A stretch of DNA of 64,000 bases, from assembly GCA_028274465.1 (NCBI GenBank), contig CM051458.1, positions 22,397,566 through 22,461,565 on the forward strand. The letters run 5' to 3'. The stretch comes from Plantago ovata. Lineage: Eukaryota > Streptophyta > Magnoliopsida > Lamiales > Plantaginaceae. The stretch's first letter is position 1; every line of letters starts with the position of its first letter. The position numbers and the translations under genes were made by a program. This document shows positions 45,528 to 56,783 of the stretch, piece by piece. The notes beneath the pieces were generated by a model. The model saw nothing but the letters and a program-made list of their open reading frames with translations, did not search any database and had not been told where the DNA came from.

Positions 45528-47258
45528 CTAGACCACCTTCAGACTTAGGGACACAACACCTCGTCCAAGAGACACAACCGAGCCCCTTTTAAGAATATCA
45601 CCAGTGAAGACAAAATTCCGGATTCGACTCTCAAGCTTCTTAAGCAACGTGATTGGCCATCTATATATCATCATCGAATGAACAAACGCACCTTGGATCA
45701 CCGATTGCACTAGACATATTCGCCCAGCCATGGAGAGAGATGATCCTTCCCAACGCGCAAAACGAGCCAGAATGCTATCAGCAATAGACTGTAAAAACCT
45801 GGAGCGGGGAGCACCAATGAAGAGAGGGACCCCGAGATAAACAAAAGGCAGGCTCCCGGGTGAAATGCCTAGTATACGACTCATCCTTCTAGTCCTTGCA
45901 ACCGGAATGGAGGGGCTGAAATAAACTCTAGACTTGTTTTGGGTTAAAATGTTGACCGGACCAAGCCTTGTAACGATTTAGTATGCTCAGAATAGTGCGA
46001 CAGTTGCTAGCTGAAGCCTGCAAAAGATTATAACGTCATCGGCATAAAGTAAATGAGAAGGAAAGGTAATATTACGACCAATGAATAAAGGAGATAACGT
46101 CCCTGTATTGTTGCATGTGAAAGCAAGCAACTCAAGGCCTCCTCAGCTACACAAAAGAGAAGGGGGGATAGAGGATCCCCTTGACGAACCCCTTGCGAAC
46201 ATTGGAAATAACCTTCTGGAGCCCCGTTGACTAGGACCGAGAGACGAGCTGAATGCAGAATGAATCGCACCCAATTCACAAAAGATAGGAGAGAAACCCA
46301 TACAGCGTAAAGCTTCCAACAAGAAATCCCAGTTAACTGTGTCAAAGGCTTTTCTGATGTCCACTTGATAGCAATATTACCATCCCGATGGCGCAAATTC
46401 AAGCTATTCACACCTTCTGAAGCCAGAGCAATGCAATCATGTATACGACGACCCGGCACAAAACCAAATTGGTGAAAAGAGAGCAAGTCCGAGAGAATCA
46501 AGCCAGCCGATCAGAGAGGATTTTTGAGACCCACTTATATAAAAAATTGCCAAGAACTATAGGACGAAAATCCTCAATACGATGGCATCCTTAAGCTTGG
46601 GAATTAGCGGGACAAAACTGGCATTTAAACCCACGGGGAAATGACCATGGATGAAGAAAGTGCGAATGCGCTAGAAACATCATTGCCCACAATATGCCCA
46701 CATCGAATGATAGAACTTTCCCCCAAAACCGTCCGGACCGGAGCACTGTTCGGGCACATGCCAAAAACCGTATGCCGGACTTCATCGAAAGTTGGCACAC
46801 GGACTAGTTCATCGTTTTGCAAAGTTGACACCAACTTTGGAAAGAGATCAGCAAGGCCCTCAAAGGATGGTGCTGGATCAGAATTCCTGGAGAATAAATC
46901 TCATAATAATGTAATATATGACTTCGAATCTCCTGATGGTCAGAAGTGACAATATCATCAATCATAAAGAAGTTAAACTACCTTGACCTTTGGAAATTTT
47001 CAATTTGCGATGAAAGAAGGCTGTGTTCCTATCTCCATCACGAAGCCAATCCGCTCGCACCTTTTGCCTTAAGAAAGCAGCTTCTTGGTCAAGTATTGTA
47101 TTGTATTCTGATAAGGCCTCCCATTCCAAAGCGTACTCGTCATCATCAGGATTGTGAGCAGCAATCTGTGCTTGTATATCCTCAACTCGTTGACGAGCTT
47201 GAGTAAGCTTCACTTTAATATGCCCAAAAAACCGTGAGATTTCCAAGTTCTGAGGCAA
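45528..47258 (-). pseudogene. Reverse transcriptase of LINE ORF2, frameshifted
   Basis: Blocks occur in order on the minus strand. WLRDGDRNTAFFHRK is in 46962-47258. HQFGFVPGRRIHDCI lies at about 46430-46480. A DIRKAFDTVNWDFLLEAL block is at 46310-46364 in another frame. CSQGVRQGDPLSPLLF is near 46140-46200. The catalytic LYADDV is encoded at about 46036-46053, again out of frame with the preceding block. FVYLGVPLFIGAPRS with RICLVQSV is in 45528-45884. At least four frame changes mean no active enzyme. Confidence 0.88.
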
Positions 47259-47353
47259 CTTTTAAGCCGTTTTAACTTGCTCTGAACCACGCCAAAGGAG
47301 CTAGAAGCATTGATAGGAGCATTCCATGAATTCCGAACAAATCCTCAAAAGAA

Positions 47354-48162
47354 CTATGAGTGAGCCACATGTTTGAAGCGAAAAGGTCTAGGAATAGCAA
47401 GCTGATCCTTAACACATCGAATCAACAAGGGACTATGATCAGAACAGTTCCTGATCCCCACATGTGAAATAACCGAGTCCCATAAGTCTAGAAAGGAGTT
47501 AGTGACGAGAGTACGATCAATACGTGTCCCAGATAACATTCGTGAAACGTTTATTCGCCAAGTAAAGAAAGCACCAGAACTAGCAGGTTCTACATACTCA
47601 CGAGCATGCAAGAAAAGCAGTAATTCAGTACCTCGATCTCAACTGGTGGAGTGCCATTAGATCACTCATGAGCTCCAAAACAGAATTAAAACACCAACAA
47701 TCATAGAAGGAGCAATCGGCAGTGCAAAATATCCTCCCAAGCATTCGACGCACCAAATAATCATTACTCGCATGCACAAAGGATAACATAAAAGATTGAT
47801 GCAAAAGAGATACCTGGAGACAATCACTGTGGAGATGTGAAGAGAACTGTAGACGGGGGAAGAGAGACGTTTTCCAGCACCCAAATATGGAAGGAAACCA
47901 TGGCATCATGAAATCCCACAAACGCAAACCTAGATGCCCAGTAAGAAGATGTTATTGAATCAAAGCTACTTTTGGGTTCCGCAATAGCAACCCAGAGTGG
48001 ACGAGAGGAGAGAATGTGATGGCGAAACATGTTCTGAGAACTCTGATTGCCAATCCCGCGAATGTTCCAGAAAAGAACATTCATTGAGAAACCATGTGAG
48101 GGATTAACGGCCGAGTGAGACCGTGGTGAATCAGCATGAGCACGTTCTTCATCTTGCTCCAC
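47354..48162 (-). pseudogene. AP endonuclease domain of LINE ORF2
   Basis: The start region NVLFWNIRGIGNQ is followed by VAIAEPKS near 47975-48090. A middle part lies in other frames (47625-47927). The end has FTWRI, TRIDRTLV and CSDHSPLLI in 47354-47611. These are the N, E, R-x-D and SDH elements of the L1 endonuclease that nicks the target DNA. Frameshifts break it near 47620 and 47900. Confidence 0.85.
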
Positions 48163-49900
48163 AAGATCAGCCCAAGTACCGGGGCAGCAACTTGCATGGC
48201 TTGCAAGGGAGGAGATAAAGCCGGAGAAGAACTGGAGGGAACCTCATGCGGACGAGAGCGTGCCCGAAGTAACTCAACAGAATCAGTGATACGTGTATCC
48301 ATAATCGCGTTATCCTCTGTTGAAGAATCTGTATTTGCAGAAATAGACCGTTGCAACGGTTGAGATGGTGAACCAATTGGGGCGGAAGCATCAATAGGAA
48401 TATGCTGACTCTGAGTAGAAGTAGGATGGCAGAGATATCACTGAATCACTACTAGTACGCTCATCCTCCCCCTCATTAGAACCCAACAACGCAAAACGAT
48501 TCGTCTCCAACCAACGAGTTACCAGCCGATGTAGCGGGACGACGAGAAGAGTCACATTACGGCGAGGGACAACCGCCTAAACCAAGAGCATCAGTCCGAT
48601 TAATGGTCGCAACCGTAGAAGAAGGGCGCATGAAAGGGACTGAAGTTGGAATGTGCTCAGGGGGTGTGATATTAATAACCGGCTGTTAGCAACCGGAATT
48701 GTAGGAGCTGGATTGGCAATATCTCGTGGACGAGGAGATAATGGTCTGGAACTGGGAGCCTCATTATCCTATTTCTTCTACGACTTACCTGTTGCATGAC
48801 CAATACAACGCAAGACTGACAAACGCCGCAAAATCCTCATAAAATGCTTCAATCCAAATCACCGGCGGGAGTTTCAAGTTGGACTTTAGATTCCAAGACT
48901 GCGCAAGATCCACCTCAATTAAACCTTAACATAATTACCAAAGCAACGATCTAGCGAAGACGTATCCATCCTAATAGGATTGCCAAGAGCAGCGCGAGTG
49001 CCATAATGATAGAGCTGTGGTGGAGCTCATATGCAATCCATACAAACGAACCCAAACACGCACGCGTGTGGATGCTGCTTTCCGGGAACAAAATAGGAAC
49101 CCAAGTCGCAAGTATAGGTTACCGGTTGATAACTTCCAAAGAGTCGAACACATAATGAGTCTCTCGTGTGCTTGGAGTAAAATTGAAACACAAAGAATCC
49201 CAAGCCCATCGATAGCATGACCAGGCGTCCGTGTTCCATGACTTCTTCAAAGCCTCCGTAATCATGAAACTCCATGGCAAAGAGCCCTTGGGCAGAATCA
49301 GACGACCGATAAAAGAAGAGAGCAGTTAAACCTGTTCAGAATAGAAATCATCATTAATTTTACGGACAAGTCATACCTTTGCGAACCGGCTCAAAAGTCG
49401 GGCCTGGGAGAGCCCACAAATGGCCGTTTCGGAAGAATTGAGGAGCCGGGTAGCATTCTGCCTTGGGGCAGTGTTATCCATGGAGAAGAACCCACAACAG
49501 TGGTGGAAGGTGATGCCACCGGAACAGAGATGGTGGAGTATCATTGACGCAGAAAGCTCGGGAAAAGAATTTCCGCATCCATGGTGAAAAAGAATAAAAC
49601 TTACGTACATCGGAAACTCGCTGAGGGCGCGTCCCAAGGTAGATTTGACAAGTTTATATGCCTGGAAAGCCCTTGAGACAAGGAACGCAATGGCCGGCGC
49701 GTGGCGAACACGATCCCCCACGAGACTGGTGGCGGGAAACAGAGACTGTAACAAGACCTTGAAATCGGAAGAATAAAAATGTAACGAGATCGGAAACCAC
49801 CTACAGAGCGCGTCCACGGCCAAAAAGCACGATCTTGGTATGACTAGAAAGCACATGAGACAAGGAAGAAGCTTATCCGGCGCGTAGTGTCACCAAAGCC
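48163..49900 (-). pseudogene. LINE ORF1 region (DUF4283-type nucleic-acid binding), decayed
   Basis: The best recognised piece is at 48971-49153 (RVRVWVRLYGLHMSS), the conserved centre of plant LINE ORF1 proteins. Further minus-strand pieces around 48781-48960 have a NPIRMDTSSLDRCFGNYVKV-like stretch and a Cys-rich zinc-knuckle relic near 48790-48815. The 5' part (49027-49856) is open in short frames only. Ser/Pro-rich C-terminal sequence lies at 48081-48400. No intact product. Confidence 0.7.
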
Positions 49901-50029
49901 ACCACCGGAGACGGGCGGCCGGAAACGGAGACTGAAATTAGGGCATCTCTAAAATTTAGGAGCAAAGCGAATTTTTTTTCCTTTTTTTTTTGCAAGTACT
50001 GAACAAAAACCATATAAATCATAGCATGA

Positions 50030-50129
50030 NNNNNNNNNNNNNNNNNNNNNNNNNNNNNNNNNNNNNNNNNNNNNNNNNNNNNNNNNNNNNNNNNNNNNNN
50101 NNNNNNNNNNNNNNNNNNNNNNNNNNNNN
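50030..50129. other. Assembly gap of exactly 100 Ns
   Basis: Exactly 100 Ns, a conventional scaffold-gap placeholder of unknown true length. It starts 14 bp after the right TSD of the LINE. The sequence to its right is a second copy of sequence seen to the left. Confidence 0.98.
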
Positions 50130-51779
50130 GTGACTCTTCCGCATGTACTTGTTCAGTACTAATGGTATCTTGCTGTGATTCTGTGAATTGGTTCATCCGC
50201 AAATACTTGTTCAACATCGCAGTGTGAGTAATCGTCAGCAGATACACGGAGTGCGTAGTTTCCGACAACTTCGGGAGAAAACTGCGTCCTTAGCCGGAAA
50301 ATTCCTTTCTTATCATGAACTACATTCTCTTGTCCTGACTTGGGTAGGAGTGTGATGACAGCGAGTTTGTTCAGGGTCCGGTTAGTCAAATAACTTTGTT
50401 CTTTCGCCAAAGGCAATCCACAACTACACCGAAAACGTTAGGTAGCAGTTAGAATGACTCGACGTGTCGTTCCTCAGGACTATAACTTGCGTTATCTATT
50501 TATTAAGCGAATATAAAAACAGGCAGACAGAAAGCATACGGGGGTTTCTAGCAGATAATGGAGATTGGTGTGATAGTATGGTCCTTCTAACATACTGGGT
50601 CGATAATCATGCATAAATTCCTCGGGCTTGACATAGAGATCTTTGAATCAATCTAGTGTCTGTTGCAAGTATTAAGCACTACGAAGATAATTGGTCTGAC
50701 TAGTCAACAACTGATTGTCCTAATGTTTCGTAATTATTCAACACTACGAGATAAATGGTCTGATGGTCGACAAGTGTCCAAGTGGCATAATAATCAATAC
50801 AAACATACGAAGAATTTGGTTACAACTGATCAACGAAATAAAGCAATGACACGGAGTATTAATGCGCGATATAGCCCATAGCATGTTCATCTTCCCTCGC
50901 TAAGAATTCACAATACTACCACCAATGATAATTTAGCTACTCAATATGGCATGCAATCAACAGAAATCATAGAAGAAAACTATTGAAAGAATATAAAATA
51001 AGTAGAATAAAAACTGTAAGATACAAAGTTACCGAAAGGTTGTCAATTACGGATGATTGCGGTCCTACGAGTCCAATCTCTTGAAAAACTATCCCCTAAT
51101 CCTACAGAACTCCCAGGACAGGCCCGGGAAGTTCCTACCTAAAAAACTATAGAGAGAGGTGCGAAAGTAGGTCTGGAAAGATTCTGGATTTTCGGAGAGA
51201 AAACTGAGCACTATATATAGGCCCGAAAACATCTGGGGGGTTCGCCCCATGTGCGGCGGTTCGCCCCCGTTATTTTCGCGGAATTCCGCGTTTTTTTCGA
51301 CGCGGATTTGGATTTCTTCACCTTTTCGGACTCGGGGTTTCGACTTCTAGTGGCCTTCTAACCTCCAGGATTCGGCCCCTAGACTCCAATCTATCCGGAA
51401 AACCTTCAGATACTCCAATAGGCTTCTGGACACCAATTCCTTGTCAACTTCAATATAATTGCCCGGAAATCCCGATTTCACCAAAACCTGTAAAATAAAA
51501 TCTAAAGGGAAACGTGACACTATCTAATAAAATGTACTAAAATATAGCTAATTAACATAGAAGATAGCTAAATTAGGTGAAAAAGACTCAATGAAAGTGT
51601 AAATACACATTCATCAAACTCCCCAAACCGAACCTTTGTTGTCCTCAAGCAACTAAGCTAGACTCTAATACAAAAAACATGCAGACACAAAATGGAGTTC
51701 AATGCCAAATAAAATGAACCAATCTACTGAATCTATCAAAATTAACATCTGAACAAAAACCATATAAATCATAGCATGA
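50130..51779 (-). other. Noisy duplicate of 42087-43755 without the LINE (probable false duplication)
   Basis: The stretch begins in element H pol (compare 42087), passes through the copy D 3' LTR (here 50353-51616) and the polypurine tract. It then reads straight through the empty LINE target site (GAACAAAAACCATATAAATC at about 51752-51771) into ATAGCATGA. It differs from the first copy mainly by scattered one-base indels that thin out to the right. This is typical of a poorly polished contig end. No separate genes should be called in it. Confidence 0.88.
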
Positions 51780-53195
51780 AATAGGTTGAAGAATACCTCG
51801 ATTGACTTATACACATCCACATAAGCACTTATGTCAAGGCAAGATAGTCTCTCGTAACATTCTCTACCTGGACCTAGTCAGTGACGACGTAATGATGCAT
51901 GCTAAGATACGAATGGTTGCCCCGTGCCTATGAAACTGAGGACTTACTGCTGTTCCACCATGTTAAGACTTTTCCTCAAAAGAGGTCGAACCAGTACTGA
52001 CTCTCATCAAACGAAGGAGGGTTCCCTATAAAAGATAACTCTCCCCTATTCTACCCATCTCTCAAGTAAAGTCTTAAGCTATTCACCACTTCCTGAATGG
52101 CAGGACGAGGGTGGTCTAGAACAGATGACACTCAAGACAAAAAAGATAAAAACACACGATTACGAACATTACAAAAAATGGAAAAGACTCAAACTTTGCT
52201 AAACTGCTATTTGGCTTTCTTTTTTGGACCCTTCTTTGCTTTTTGGGGTCTTCTCTTTTTTTTTCTTTCCAGATTATTTTTTCTTTTCTTTTTTTCTTTT
52301 TTTTTTGGAATTTTTCTTTCTTTTTTCGATTTTTTTTGCCAGCAGTAGCATAACAAAAAGAGAAACAAAATGACTCACATGACTTCCCCAAACCTATTCT
52401 TCCCAAACCTATTCGAAAGAATAGGTTGGAGTACAAAATTTACGGAAAAAGAAAAATAAACTCACGATACGAAAATGAAAAACAGAAACAAGTCTATGAT
52501 GGTGTAACCCCCTCCCCAAACCTATTCGGAAGAATAGGTTATAAACAAAGGATCACACAACCTCACACTACCTCCTTCCTAGGCATTTAGCAATCTCAAA
52601 GCATGGTGAAGACTTGTTGCCTCTTAGGTACATAATTACTCGGGAAAACAACCATAAGACCCTAACATGCATCATCCTATTATAAAGGCATTCGTGAACC
52701 GCAGTAGAGAAAACACCACTAAGTGATGTCGAGACTACCATGCTTAACTAAGTGCAATACATAATGAGACAAGCCAAGCGAGAAAAACCTCAAACAAATT
52801 CATAGAGATGAAGCATACGATTAATGACATAGTTAGTTGATCTACCCAATAAAAAAGTTCAAAAAATATTCGGCAATAAACCCCATATAAAACATGCAAA
52901 ACTATTCTAGGAAAGCAGTAAACGTGCAAATGCAAAAAATTTCACGAGTTTATCATAAGCAAGATAAGTATAGAGATAACCAACGATAATCTCCTCCCCA
53001 AACCTAAACGTCGTCGCTCGTCCCGAACGTCGAAAGTGGATCCAATGTGAGAGCTAATGCTTGTATAAGTGACCTATAATACTCAATCAAACTCGTGAGA
53101 TAAAATCTAAAGCGGTAAAGAAAGCGATAAAATCTCCGGGTTGCCTCCCGGATAGCGCCATTGTTTAAAGTCTTTGACTCGACTCCTGTCCGCGC
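51780..53195 (-). other. 3' non-coding region of copy D
   Basis: No gene is supported. It contains the pyrimidine tract at about 52215-52340 (purine-rich on the element strand), the twin hairpins (52406-52427 and 52519-52540; stems identical to copy A, loops GAAA and GGAA on the plus strand) and, next to gag-protease, the post-gag hairpin (53135-53152). The second ORF and leader module of copy A are absent. Confidence 0.75.
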
Positions 53196-55361
53196 CTATC
53201 TCTTCTTTCTGCGGGTACTAGACTTCCCCTTCATCGATCTCCTCTCCATGCCATGAACCTGTGAATAAGAAAGAATATAGGCTGCAAGACCACAGTAGTG
53301 AGTAGTGAAAGAATTATCAGGCGGATCAGGTGGATCAGGTATGGCTTGCAACACGTGTTGCTTGCCATCTACTTCGATAGTGCATGTTCTTTGGTAGATG
53401 TCCATCACGGAGCGTAGCTTAGTCAAGAACGTTCGTCCCAAGAGAATGACATCCCCCGTCCCAGGTGCAGATGCCGGCATAACTACGAAATTGGTGTATA
53501 TAGATGCTTCACCAATCTTGACCAACACATTTTTCACAACGCCCTCGGGTCTCATAAATGATCCATCCGCCAGTTGTACAATAGCCCTTTGCTCAGATAG
53601 TTTTCCGATGTTGCTCTTTTCAAACACATTCAAAGGAATTATGTTCGAGTAGGATCCCGTATCTAGTGTGGCACGGACATCTTCAAGCTCACCAATCCCT
53701 ACCTTAACATCGAAACTTTTAGGGAGTGGTTCGGGATCCTCTTGCTCCTCATCACTTGTGTCGGAACCAAGGCCCTTCTCTTCTTCCTCAGCCTGTACAA
53801 GTTCTTCCTTCATGCAACACTCGCACCTAACAACCTTCCTGATGGTAATTTCATCGGGTACATCACCAGCCAATGTAATGGCATTTGACTTCACGGTGCT
53901 GCTAGGCAGTTTGCCTTGTTCCCTACTTGCTCCTCGGTCGATCAACTCTTGCATCTTTTGATGGGCAAGCCTAGTGCTCTCTTCCAACTTATCGAGCCTT
54001 TCCCTAGTCTTCTCAGAATCTTCTTCATAACGTTTGAGAAAACTTTGTGTGTGATCAACCATCTTCTGCAAGTTCTCCATCAGTAGAGCCGATTTCGACT
54101 TCGGTGGCTCTTTCGGAGCGGGGTTTTCGCAGTGATCATTACCATAGTTCAGCCTACTACGGTCTTGGTTAGGTCCATAAGTTTGGTTAGCCGGTGCATA
54201 TCCTTGATTGTTACGGTATCCTCTTCTCCAGAATCCACCTCGAGGATTCCTTCCGTCTTGTCCGTAGCTAACTTCTTGAGTGCCAAACTCCGTAGAAAAG
54301 GCTTCTTCTTCACCTCCTCGAGCCCAGTTGCCATCATCGTATGCCAGCTCCAATCTACACATATGAGCCCCATGCCCATAGTTCTTGCATATTCGGCATA
54401 CTTCGTTCGAAACAGTTGTTCCGGTGGCGCTCTTGAGGACTTGCTTCAATTCGTTGGTAAAGCACTCGAATTGATCCCCATTCCCCCTGTACATAGGGGC
54501 TTCTTGAGTCGGTGGAGCTTCAGGTCCACGTCTCCTAACCATTGCTCTTCGGTCCTTGAACTACGAACCCTTAGCAAGCCTTTTGAAAACTGCCCAGACG
54601 GCTTCTGCGATTTCCTCCCAAATATTGCCTCGGCATTGGAAATCCACCACTTGTTGGTTCTCGAAGGTTAGTCCATTGTAGAAGTGTTGGACTAGGTCAG
54701 AAAGTTCAAAACCATGGTGAGGGCACTTGTTCGTGAGATCTTGGAACCTCTCGAACGCGGTGTAGATGGTCTCATCATAGTCCTGCTTGAATCCAGTGAT
54801 CTGCGCCTTTAGCGCTGTAGTCAAGGTGTGAGGGAAGTATTTCTCCATGAAAGATGAAAAAACCTTTTCCCAAGTGTCCAGCGAGCCTGCTGGAAGAGAA
54901 CTCAGCCATGACTTGGCTCTGTCGCCAAGTCCCATAGCAAAAACCTTCATCCTTAACTCGTCCGTTGTTATGTCAGCTCCGGGTCGTGGGAGTTGGTTGA
55001 CGAAATCATCAATATCGTGCAAGTACCCCATCACATCTTCCCTTGATAAGCCATAGAACCTCGGAAGTTGTTGGAATGCGTGGTTCTTGATCTCCAGATC
55101 TCGGGCTGCAGACGAAAGAACTATCGCCGATCCCCTCATACGATCCTTGTTGGGTTGTACCCATGCCTTCAGTGGTCTAGCTTCTGCCATTCCGTCGATT
55201 TCCTTGAAGAGACTAAGTAGAGATTCAGAGAAATCGGTTTCCTCTATTTCCTCTAGTGCGCGCCTTTCAAGTAGTCGCCTTCTCTGGTGGTAGACTCTGT
55301 CGATCTCAGCAATTGAATTAGCAAGCGGTGTACCTGCAGAACGTGTATGCGGCATACACAA
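53196..55361 (-). pseudogene. gag-protease of copy D, interrupted by a single in-frame TAG
   Basis: Two frames in the same phase, 54561-55361 and 53196-54542, together encode about 720 codons. The only break I see is TAG at 54561-54563, where relatives have a Gln codon. Order: Arg-rich N-terminus, gag core (FAMGLGDRAKSWL, then EKVFSSFMEKYF), CCHC knuckle (starting CRICKNYG) at about 54370-54412, coiled coil, acidic stretch, and protease with LDTGSYS near 53660 and the ILLGRTFL flap-distal block near 53440. This is the least damaged long copy and the best reference for the family. The start is ATG at 55361 or the Met two codons later. Confidence 0.88.
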
Positions 55362-55500
55362 TCTGTAACAGACTAGGAAAGGTGATTAGCAACAAACTAG
55401 GAAAGCAGTATCAGAGAGAGATTAAAAAGAAAACTAAAACTAATAGAATTAGGAATCTAAAGCTGTAAATATAAACAAATTAAACAGAAAAAAGGAGTAT

Positions 55501-55520
55501 AGTCCCCGGCAACGGCGCGA
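55501..55520 (-). other. tRNA-Asp-type primer binding site of copy D
   Basis: On the minus strand it reads TCGCGCCGTTGCCGGGGACT, with one mismatch near the 5' end to the tRNA-Asp complement. It lies three bases inside the 5' LTR. Confidence 0.8.
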
Positions 55521-55523
55521 ATT

Positions 55524-56778
55524 TGATGAACGCGAGTTTGTCAGGTCCCGGTTCAGTCAAATAAATTTGTTATTTAGCCAAAGGCAATCCACAACTACAA
55601 CGAAAACCGTAGTGTAGCAGTAGAATGATTCGAGTGTCGTTCTCTCAGGACTATAACTTGCTTTATCTATTTAATAAGAGAATATAAAAACAGCAGAAAG
55701 AAAGCAATAGGGGGTTTTCTAGCAGATAATGGAGATTGGTGATAGTATGGTCCTTCTTAACATAATGGGTCGATAATCATGCATAAATTCCTCGGTCTTG
55801 CATAGAGATCTTTGAATCAATCTAGTGTCCTGTTGCAAGTATTAAGCACTACGAAGATAATTTGGTCTGACTAGTCAATCTCGATTGTCCTAATGTGTTC
55901 CGTAATTATTCAACACTATGAAGATAATTGGTCTGATGGTCGACTAGTGTCCAATTATGCATAATAATCAATACAACATACGAGAATTTTGGTTACAACT
56001 GATCAACAAAATAAAGCAATGACACGGAGTATAATGCGCGATATAGCCATTAGCATGATTATCTTCCCTCGCTAAGAATTCACATACTACCACCAATGAT
56101 AAGTTTAGCTACTCATAATAGGCATGCAATCAACAGAAATCATAGAAGAAAACATGTTGAAAGAATATAAATAAGTAGAATAAAACTGTAAGATACAAAG
56201 TTACCGAAGGTTGTCAATCTACGGATGATTGCGGTCCTACGAGCTCCAATCTGCTATGAAAAACTATCCCCTAAGCTACAGAACTCCCAGGATAGGCCCC
56301 GGGAAGTTCCTACCTAAAATTATAGAGATAGGTGAGAAAGTAGGTCTGGAAAGATATGATTTTCGGAGAGAAAACTGAGCACTATATATAGGCCTCGAAA
56401 AAACTTTGGGGCGGTTCGCCCCCCTGTTATTTTCGCGGAATTCCGCGTTTTCGACGCGGATTTGGATTTCTTCACCTTTTCGGACTCGGTTTCAGACTTC
56501 TAGTGGCCTTCTAACCTCCAGATTCGACCCCTAGACTCCAAATCCTACCCGGAAACCTTCAGATACTCCAAATAGGCTTTTGGAACACCAATTCCTTGTC
56601 AACTTCAATATAATTGCCCGGAAATCCCCGAATTTCAACCAAAACCTGTAAAATAAAATCTAAAGGGAAACGTGACACTATTCTAATAAAATGTACTAAA
56701 ATATAGCTAAATTAACATAGAGGATAGCTAAATTAGGTGAAAAAGACTCGAATGAAAGTGTAAAATACACATTCATCA
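55524..56778 (-). repeat. 5' LTR of copy D
   Basis: 1255 bp, nearly identical to 42312-43606 by eye, apart from scattered substitutions and the loss or absence of two 20-bp palindromic units (one unit, about 56407-56422, instead of three). Confidence 0.92.
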
Positions 56779-56783
56779 GAGTG

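Larger units (their letters stand above)
43756..50000 (-). mobile_element. L1-type LINE with RNase H, near full length, TSD 15 bp
   Basis: This 6.2-kb minus-strand element is bounded by GAACAAAAACCATAT at 43741-43755 and 50001-50015. The T run at the left end (about 43756-43760) is the complement of the poly(A) tail. Order on the minus strand: ORF1 (DUF4283-type), AP endonuclease, reverse transcriptase, zf-RVT, RVT_3-type RNase H. Frameshifts break the ORFs. The target is TR-GAG copy D, so it is one of the youngest insertions here. Confidence 0.93.
42312..56778 (-). mobile_element. TR-GAG copy D with nested LINE and assembly artefact; TSD GAGTG
   Basis: The LTRs at 42312-43606 and 55524-56778 are flanked by GAGTG at 42307-42311 and 56779-56783. 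It sits inside the pol gene of element H. The interior holds gag-protease (53196-55361), post-gag hairpin, twin hairpins and purine tract; no second ORF. An L1-type LINE (43756-50000) lies near its 3' LTR. The stretch 50030-51779 (100 Ns plus a noisy duplicate) does not belong to the real element. Confidence 0.9.

Noticed and set aside
49873-50268. ORF spanning the N gap
   Set aside because: It reads through 100 Ns and joins unrelated sequence; an assembly artefact.
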